NCBI RefSeq assembly: GCF_016906305.1
Contig: NZ_JADDOL010000012.1
Span: forward strand, 57,525 to 121,524
From: Alloalcanivorax marinus
GTDB taxonomy: Bacteria > Pseudomonadota > Gammaproteobacteria > Pseudomonadales > Alcanivoracaceae
Reading direction: 5' to 3'
Length of the DNA: 64,000 nucleotides
Below the pieces are notes generated by a model, which made no database searches, was not told the DNA's origin, and worked only from the letters and a program-made list of their open reading frames with translations. The translations under genes and the position numbers were made by a program. This document shows, in pieces, positions 58,997 through 64,000 of the stretch (positions are counted from its first letter, which is position 1; every line of letters begins with the position of its first letter).

Positions 58997-61900
58997 GGCT
59001 GTGCCTCCTGATCTTCCAGGGCGGTGCTGCCGTCCTTCTTGCCGGTCATCGGCACGCCGGAGAGGCGCCGCACCAGGGCGTAGAACAGCGGGATGAAGAA
59101 GATCGCCAGCACGGTGGCCGCCACCACGCCGCCGAACACCCCGGTGCCGATCGCGTTGCGCGCGCCGGAGCCGGCGCCGCTGCTCAGCATCAGCGGCGTG
59201 ACGCCGAGCCCGAACGCCAGCGAGGTCATCAGAATCGGGCGCAGCCGCATGCGGGTGGCTTCCAGGGTGGCCTTGAGCAGCGAATAGCCCTCGTCCTCCA
59301 GGTCCTTGGCGAACTCGGCGATCAGAATCGCGTTCTTCGCCGACAGCCCCACCGTGGTCAGCAGGCCCACCTGGAAGAACACGTCGTTGTTGAGGCCGCG
59401 CAGGGTCGCCGCCAATACCGCGCCGATCACGCCCAGCGGCACCACCAGCATCACCGCGAACGGGATCGACCAGCTTTCATAGAGTGCCGCCAGACACAGG
59501 AACACCACCAGCAGCGACAGGGCATAGAGCGCCGGGGCCTGGGCGCCCGCCTCCTGCTCCTGGAACGACAGCCCGGTCCACTCGAAGCCAAAGCCTTCCG
59601 GCAAATCCCCGGCGAGCCGCTCCATGGTGGCCATGGCCTCGCCGGTACTCACGCCGGGAGCCGCGTTGCCCTGAATGTTCATGGACGACACGCCGTTATA
59701 ACGCTGCAGCTGCTGAGGTCCGTAAGTCCACTCACCCTCGGAGAAGGTGTCGAACGGCACCATTTCGCCGGCGCCGTTGCGCACGTACCAGTTGTTGATG
59801 TCCTCGGGCAGCATGCGGAAGGGCGCGGCGCCTTGCACGTACACCCGCTTCACCCGGCCCCGATCGATAAAGTCGTTCACGTAACTGGAGCCCCAGGCCA
59901 CCGACAGAGTGTTATTGATGTCATCCAGTGACACCCCCATGGCCTGGGCTTTCTGACGATCCACTTCCAGATCGTAGGTCGGGGCGTCCGGCAGGCCGTT
60001 GAAGCGTACCTGGGACAGGGTGCCCGCCTGGTTGGCGGCGCCCAGCAGCTGGTCGCGGGCCCGGGTCAGGGCGTCGTGCCCCTGGCCGCCCCGGTCCTGC
60101 AACTGGAAGTTGAAGCCACCGGAGGTGCCCAGGGCCGGAATCGCCGGCGGATTCAGCGCGAAGATGACCGCCTCGCGAATCTGCGAGAAATAGCCCATGG
60201 AGCGACCGATGATCTGCTGTACCCCGTCGGTGCTCAGATCCCGCTCCTCCCAATCCTTGAGCCGCACGAAAGCGATGCCCGAGTTCTGGCCGCGACCGGC
60301 GAAGCTGAACCCGCCCACGGTGAAGATGGAGGTCACCGCTTCTTCCTTGTTCACGTAGTAATCTTCCATCTTGCCCAGCACGTTCATGGTCTGACCCAGG
60401 GTCGAACCCACCGGCAACTGCACCTGGGTGAGCATGATGCCCTGGTCCTCTTCCGGCAGAAAGGCGCTGGGCAGCCGGCTGAAGGTAAAGCCGAGTACCG
60501 CCACGATGGCCACGTAGATGAGCAGATAGCGACCACGGTGGCCGATCATTTTCTCCACCCGGCTCTGGTAGCGGTGGCTGGCACGGTTGAAGTTGCGGTT
60601 GAACCAGCCGAAGAAGCCTTTCTTCTCCTGATGCACGGCGGAGGAGGGCTTGAGCATGGTCGCGCACAGCGCCGGGGTCAGGATCAGGGCCACCAGCACC
60701 GACAGGGTCATGGCCGACACGATGGTGATCGAGAACTGGCGGTAGATGGCGCCGGTGGAACCGGGGAAGAACGCCATCGGCACGAACACCGCCGACAGCA
60801 CCAGGGCGATGCCGACCAGCGCGCCGGTGATCTGGTCCATGGATTTGCGGGTGGCTTCCAGCGGCCCCAGACCGTCCTCCTCCATGACCCGTTCCACGTT
60901 CTCGACCACCACGATGGCATCGTCCACCAACAGGCCGATGGCCAGTACCATGCCGAACATGGTGAGGGTGTTGACGGTGAAGCCGAAGGCGAACAACACC
61001 GCGAAGGTGCCGAGCAACACCACGGGCACGGCGATGGTGGGAATCAGGGTGGCGCGGAAATTCTGCAGGAACAGGAACATCACCAGGAACACCAGGATGA
61101 TGCCTTCGAACAGGGTTTTGACCACCTCCATGATGGAGATCTTCACGAACGGCGTGGTGTCGTAGGGGTACGAGATTTCCATGCCTTCGGGGAAGAACTG
61201 GCTCAGCTCATCCAGGCGCGCCCGTACCCGGTCCGCGGTATCCAGAGCGTTGGCGCCGGATGCCAGATTGATGCCGATGCCGGAAGCCGGCCGTCCGTTG
61301 AAGCGGGCGTCGAAATTGTAGTTTTCCGACCCGAGCTTGATTTCGGCCACGTCACGCAGACGCACCCGGGAGCCGTCGTTGTCCACCCGCAGCAGGATCT
61401 CGCCGAACTGCTCCGGCGTTTCCAGCAGGGTCTGGACGATGATCGAGGCGGTCAGTTGCTGGTTTTCCACCGCCGGCTGGCCGCCCAGCTGGCCGCCGGT
61501 GACCTGGTTGTTCTGCACCGTGATCGCCTGGATCACATCGGTGGGGGTGAGGTCGTACTGGTTGAGCTTGTTCGGGTCGAGCCATACGCGCATGGCGTAC
61601 TGGGCGCCGAACAACTGGGTGGTGCCCACCCCCTGGACCCGGCTGAGCGGATCCTGCACGTTGGCGCCCAGGTAATCGGACAGGTCGGTCCGGCTCATGC
61701 TGCCGTTGCTGGACGTGGCGGCGAGTACCATCAGGAAGGAGTCGGAGGATTTGCTCACCTGCACGCCCTGCTGCTGCACCACCTGGGGCAGACGGGGCGT
61801 GGCCAGTTGCAGCTTGTTCTGCACCTGGACCTGGGCGATGTCCGGGTCGGTGCCGGCGGCGAAGGTCAGAGCGATCTGGGCGGTGCCGGTGGAGTCGCTG

Positions 61901-62142
61901 GTGGAATCGATGTACAGCAGGTTGTCGATGCCGTTCATCTGCTGCTCGATGACCTGAGTCACCGAGTCTTCCACCGCCTCCGCGGAGGCCCCGGGGTAGG
62001 TGGCGCGGATGCTCACCTCCGGCGGCGCCACCGTGGGGTACTGTTCCACGGGCAGGTTGTAGATCGACAACGCCCCGGCGAGCATCATGACGATGGCGAT
62101 CACCCAGGCGAAGATGGGTCGGTCAATAAAGAATCTGGCCAT
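58993..62142 (-). CDS. RND multidrug efflux pump (AcrB/MexB/TtgB-like)
   Basis: 1049-residue HAE1-family inner-membrane pump. The N-terminus [23 protein letters not shown], proton-relay aspartates in [18 protein letters not shown], the porter-domain glycine-rich segments and the C-terminal [13 protein letters not shown] are all standard, and length matches AcrB exactly. It exports hydrophobic drugs, solvents or bile-salt-like compounds using the proton gradient. Second gene of a three-gene operon. Confidence 0.96.
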   Translation of the reverse strand: MARFFIDRPIFAWVIAIVMMLAGALSIYNLPVEQYPTVAPPEVSIRATYPGASAEAVEDSVTQVIEQQMNGIDNLLYIDSTSDSTGTAQIALTFAAGTDPDIAQVQVQNKLQLATPRLPQVVQQQGVQVSKSSDSFLMVLAATSSNGSMSRTDLSDYLGANVQDPLSRVQGVGTTQLFGAQYAMRVWLDPNKLNQYDLTPTDVIQAITVQNNQVTGGQLGGQPAVENQQLTASIIVQTLLETPEQFGEILLRVDNDGSRVRLRDVAEIKLGSENYNFDARFNGRPASGIGINLASGANALDTADRVRARLDELSQFFPEGMEISYPYDTTPFVKISIMEVVKTLFEGIILVFLVMFLFLQNFRATLIPTIAVPVVLLGTFAVLFAFGFTVNTLTMFGMVLAIGLLVDDAIVVVENVERVMEEDGLGPLEATRKSMDQITGALVGIALVLSAVFVPMAFFPGSTGAIYRQFSITIVSAMTLSVLVALILTPALCATMLKPSSAVHQEKKGFFGWFNRNFNRASHRYQSRVEKMIGHRGRYLLIYVAIVAVLGFTFSRLPSAFLPEEDQGIMLTQVQLPVGSTLGQTMNVLGKMEDYYVNKEEAVTSIFTVGGFSFAGRGQNSGIAFVRLKDWEERDLSTDGVQQIIGRSMGYFSQIREAVIFALNPPAIPALGTSGGFNFQLQDRGGQGHDALTRARDQLLGAANQAGTLSQVRFNGLPDAPTYDLEVDRQKAQAMGVSLDDINNTLSVAWGSSYVNDFIDRGRVKRVYVQGAAPFRMLPEDINNWYVRNGAGEMVPFDTFSEGEWTYGPQQLQRYNGVSSMNIQGNAAPGVSTGEAMATMERLAGDLPEGFGFEWTGLSFQEQEAGAQAPALYALSLLVVFLCLAALYESWSIPFAVMLVVPLGVIGAVLAATLRGLNNDVFFQVGLLTTVGLSAKNAILIAEFAKDLEDEGYSLLKATLEATRMRLRPILMTSLAFGLGVTPLMLSSGAGSGARNAIGTGVFGGVVAATVLAIFFIPLFYALVRRLSGVPMTGKKDGSTALEDQEAQP

Positions 62143-62169
62143 GATTGTCCCTGTTGCGTGGGCGGTCGG

Positions 62170-63429
62170 TTATTGCGCGTCTTGCGCGGCGTCGTCGCCG
62201 GTCTGTTCCGGGCCGGCCTGGTCCGGGGTTTCCGGCCGTGGCGCATTGCCGCTGGCGGAGCCGCCCTCGGTGGCCGGCGCGGCGCTGTCGCCTTGCTGAT
62301 CGAGTTGCACCGGTTTCACCTTCGCGTCCGGGCGGATTTTCTGCAGACCCTCGATGATCAGACGGTCGCCGGCCTTCAGGCCGTCGCTGATCAGCCATTG
62401 GTTGCCCACCGCCCGTTCGGTGGTGACCGAACGCTGCTCCACCTTGTCCTCGGCGCCGATCACCATCGCGGTGGCATTGCCGTTGGGGTCGCGGGTGACC
62501 CCTTTCTGCGGCACCAGGATGGCGTTGCTGCGCTCGCCCTGGGGCAGGCGGGCGCGCACGAACATGCCCGGCAGCAGATCGCTGTCCGGGTTCGGGAACA
62601 GGGCACGCAGCGTCACCGAGCCGGTGCTTTCCTCCACCGCGAACTCGGAGAACTGCAAGGCGCCTTCCCGGTCGTAGGCACTGCCGTCTTCCAGCAGCAG
62701 GGTGACGCGGGCCTTGTCGTCGCCTACCTTCTGCAGGCGTCCGGCTTCCAGGGCGGCGCGCAGCTGGCGCAGTTCGCGGTTGGACTGGGTCAGATCCACG
62801 TAGATCGGGTCCAACTGGCGGATGGTCGCCAGAGCCTGGGCCTGGCTGGCGGTAACCAGGGCACCGGCGGTCACCGACGAGCGACCGATGCGGCCACTGA
62901 TCGGTGCCTCGATGGTAGTGTAATCCAGATTGATGCGGGCGCTTTCCAGGGCGGCGCGGGCGGCGGCCACCTGGGCCTGGTTCTCGCCAAGGGCGGCCTG
63001 GGCCTCATCGTATTCCTGCTGGCTCACCGCCTTCATTTCCAGCAGCCGCTCGAAGCGCTGGGCGCGCAGACGGGTGGATTTGAGCGTGGCCTGGGCGCGG
63101 GCCAGATCGGCCTTGGCGCTTTCCACCTGGGCCTGGTAGAGACTGTCGTCGATACGGTAGAGGGCGTCGCCGGCGTCGACCTGCTGACCCTCTTCGAACA
63201 GCCGCTCCTCGATGATGCCGTTCACCTGGGGCCGGATCTCCGCCACCTGGTAGGGCGTGGTGCGCCCGGGCAGTTCGGTGGTGAGGGTAAAGGTCTGCGG
63301 TTCCACCGTGATAAAGCCGGCTTCCGGCGGTCCGCCCGCCTGCTGCTGTTGCTGGTTGCCGTTATCACAGGCCGCCAGGACCAGCGAAAAAAGAGCGATA
63401 AAGGGGAGGGACACCGAACCTCTGCGCAT
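62170..63429 (-). CDS. RND efflux periplasmic adaptor (AcrA/MexA/TtgA-like)
   Basis: 419-residue membrane-fusion lipoprotein, lipobox LVLAAC (C21). It has GRTTPYQVAEIRPQVNGIIEERLFEEGQQVDAG (lipoyl part), an alpha-hairpin of about 70 residues with AQATLKSTRLRAQRFERLLEMKAVSQQEYDEA, and IEAPISGRIGRSSVTAGALV. The C-terminal 50 residues are Gly/Ala/Pro-rich and longer than in MexA. First gene of the operon; the palindromic operator begins 68 bases upstream of its start. Confidence 0.95.
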   Translation of the reverse strand: MRRGSVSLPFIALFSLVLAACDNGNQQQQQAGGPPEAGFITVEPQTFTLTTELPGRTTPYQVAEIRPQVNGIIEERLFEEGQQVDAGDALYRIDDSLYQAQVESAKADLARAQATLKSTRLRAQRFERLLEMKAVSQQEYDEAQAALGENQAQVAAARAALESARINLDYTTIEAPISGRIGRSSVTAGALVTASQAQALATIRQLDPIYVDLTQSNRELRQLRAALEAGRLQKVGDDKARVTLLLEDGSAYDREGALQFSEFAVEESTGSVTLRALFPNPDSDLLPGMFVRARLPQGERSNAILVPQKGVTRDPNGNATAMVIGAEDKVEQRSVTTERAVGNQWLISDGLKAGDRLIIEGLQKIRPDAKVKPVQLDQQGDSAAPATEGGSASGNAPRPETPDQAGPEQTGDDAAQDAQ

Positions 63430-63496
63430 GGAAACCTCGGTTCTAAATTATTCGCGTCAAAATGGATGCGTATCAAAGTATGAAGGTTCCGGAGTA

Positions 63497-63520
63497 TACA
63501 TACATTCAAGAACGTATGTA
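63497..63520. promoter_or_regulatory. AcrR/TtgR-type operator
   Basis: Arms TACATACATT and AACGTATGTA around CAAG form a 24-bp near-perfect palindrome. By memory the arms match the E. coli acrR operator at all but one position. It lies between the adaptor gene and the divergent TetR-type gene, where the repressor would block both promoters. Confidence 0.85.
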
Positions 63521-63599
63521 TAGTAGGCACCCGTGAACAGCACTGCTCATGCACGATTCATGCAAAACAGGCAAATCTCCGAATCACCCGGGACCGGTA

Positions 63600-63968
63600 A
63601 TGGCCAGACGGACCAAAGCGGAAGCGCTGGAAACACGCACACAGATCCTGGACGCCGCCGAGCGCGTCTTCCACCTCAAGGGCGTGGCGCGCACCTCGTT
63701 GAACGACATCGCCCAGGAAGCCGGCGTCACCCGCGGCGCCATCTATTGGCACTTCAAGAACAAGCACGATGTGTTCGAAGCCATGCTCGACCGCCACCGT
63801 TTGCCCACCGAGGCCCTGTCCCAGCGCGCCGAGGATCCCAGCGAAAGCGACCCGCTGGGGCGGCTGCGCGATGTGCTGATCTATGTGCTCCAGCGTACCG
63901 TCCGCGATCCGGATCATCGCAGGGTATTCGAGATTCTGTTTTATAAGGGTATCCGGATTAAGTGGTAG
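63600..63968 (+). pseudogene. AcrR/TtgR-like TetR repressor, truncated
   Basis: The reading frame gives 122 residues; family members have about 210. ARRTKAEALETRTQILDAAERVFHLKGVARTSLNDIAQEAGVTRGAIYWHFKNKHDVFEAML is an intact AcrR/TtgR DNA-binding domain. Homology continues through LIYVLQRTVRDPDHRRVFEILFYK, then stops: AcrR continues HKCEF, whereas here GIRIKW and a stop follow. The break is at about base 63947, and the remaining bases to the window edge look foreign. Without the ligand and dimerisation helices the protein should not repress. The ATG is chosen by alignment with AcrR/TtgR starts. Confidence 0.85.
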
Positions 63969-64000
63969 ATGGAGCCCCCTTGCTCCTTCGAACCCTTAAC
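63948..64000. mobile_element. Possible insertion-element end inside the repressor gene
   Basis: Sequence after the repressor break (starting GGTATCCGGATTAAGTGG) is not homologous to AcrR/TtgR coding sequence. An insertion sequence terminus is the simplest explanation, but only 53 bases are visible and the family was not recognised. A deletion or rearrangement is the alternative. Confidence 0.4.

Noticed and set aside
60076..63483. An open frame of more than 1100 codons antisense to the efflux pump and adaptor genes
   Set aside because: It lies opposite two unmistakable genes, has low-complexity His/Gln/Gly-rich composition typical of the antisense frame of GC-rich genes, and no ribosome site or known domain.

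Overview
The window looks like chromosome of a high-GC gammaproteobacterium. Long-form QueF, a class II tRNA-Ser, an AcrAB/TtgABC-type efflux operon with an AcrR-like operator, a PagL-like protein and a FecI/FecR/TonB-receptor module all fit that group. The concentration of acyl-CoA genes suggests a marine hydrocarbon or lipid degrader of the Alcanivorax/Alloalcanivorax kind. That placement is inference; no species marker is present.

Layout. 0.3-7.9 kb holds housekeeping and transport genes: a histidine phosphatase, an ABC-2 exporter, queF, an AbgT-type transporter, a membrane class III cyclase, a nitroreductase and a thioesterase. 7.9-9.1 kb has tRNA-Ser(GGA) among broken copies of itself, plus a RelE/HTH toxin-antitoxin pair. 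9.2-13.3 kb is a cell-surface signalling iron-uptake module (sigma factor, FecR, receptor with STN domain) with Fur-box-like sites. 13.3-16.5 kb has an FNT channel, a CaCA exchanger and an OmpA-family protein.

16.6-54.0 kb is a nearly continuous catabolic region. An epoxide-hydrolase-like enzyme and an acyl-CoA ligase lie left of two tandem copies of a five-gene branched-chain-type ABC importer with three substrate-binding proteins. The second copy continues into a type B carboxylesterase, a second ligase and a TetR regulator. Next comes a minus-strand operon encoding one full beta-oxidation turn: two-subunit acyl-CoA dehydrogenase, MaoC hydratase, MFE-2-like dehydrogenase and thiolase, opposite a KstR2-like TetR gene. 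After it come an enoyl-CoA isomerase, an ACAD10/11-type dehydrogenase with a separate APH kinase (the pair expected for 4-hydroxyacyl-CoA), four SDRs, an SMP-30 lactonase, a dienoyl-CoA isomerase, an aldehyde dehydrogenase, an IclR regulator and a thioesterase. The likely logic is hydrolysis or lactone opening, import, CoA activation and beta-oxidation of an unusual (branched, cyclic, hydroxylated or unsaturated) carboxylic acid. The substrate cannot be read from sequence.

54.1-64.0 kb has a host-attachment protein, a second TonB receptor, a PagL-like enzyme and the efflux operon. The divergent AcrR/TtgR-like repressor gene breaks off about 50 bp before the window edge, as if interrupted by a mobile element.

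The least explained structures are intergenic hairpins built from tandem 7-nt units (four loci), a perfect GTTACC-N3-GGTAAC palindrome upstream of each transporter cassette, Walker A Lys-to-Arg changes in both LivF-like ATPases, and the tRNA-Ser fragment cluster.
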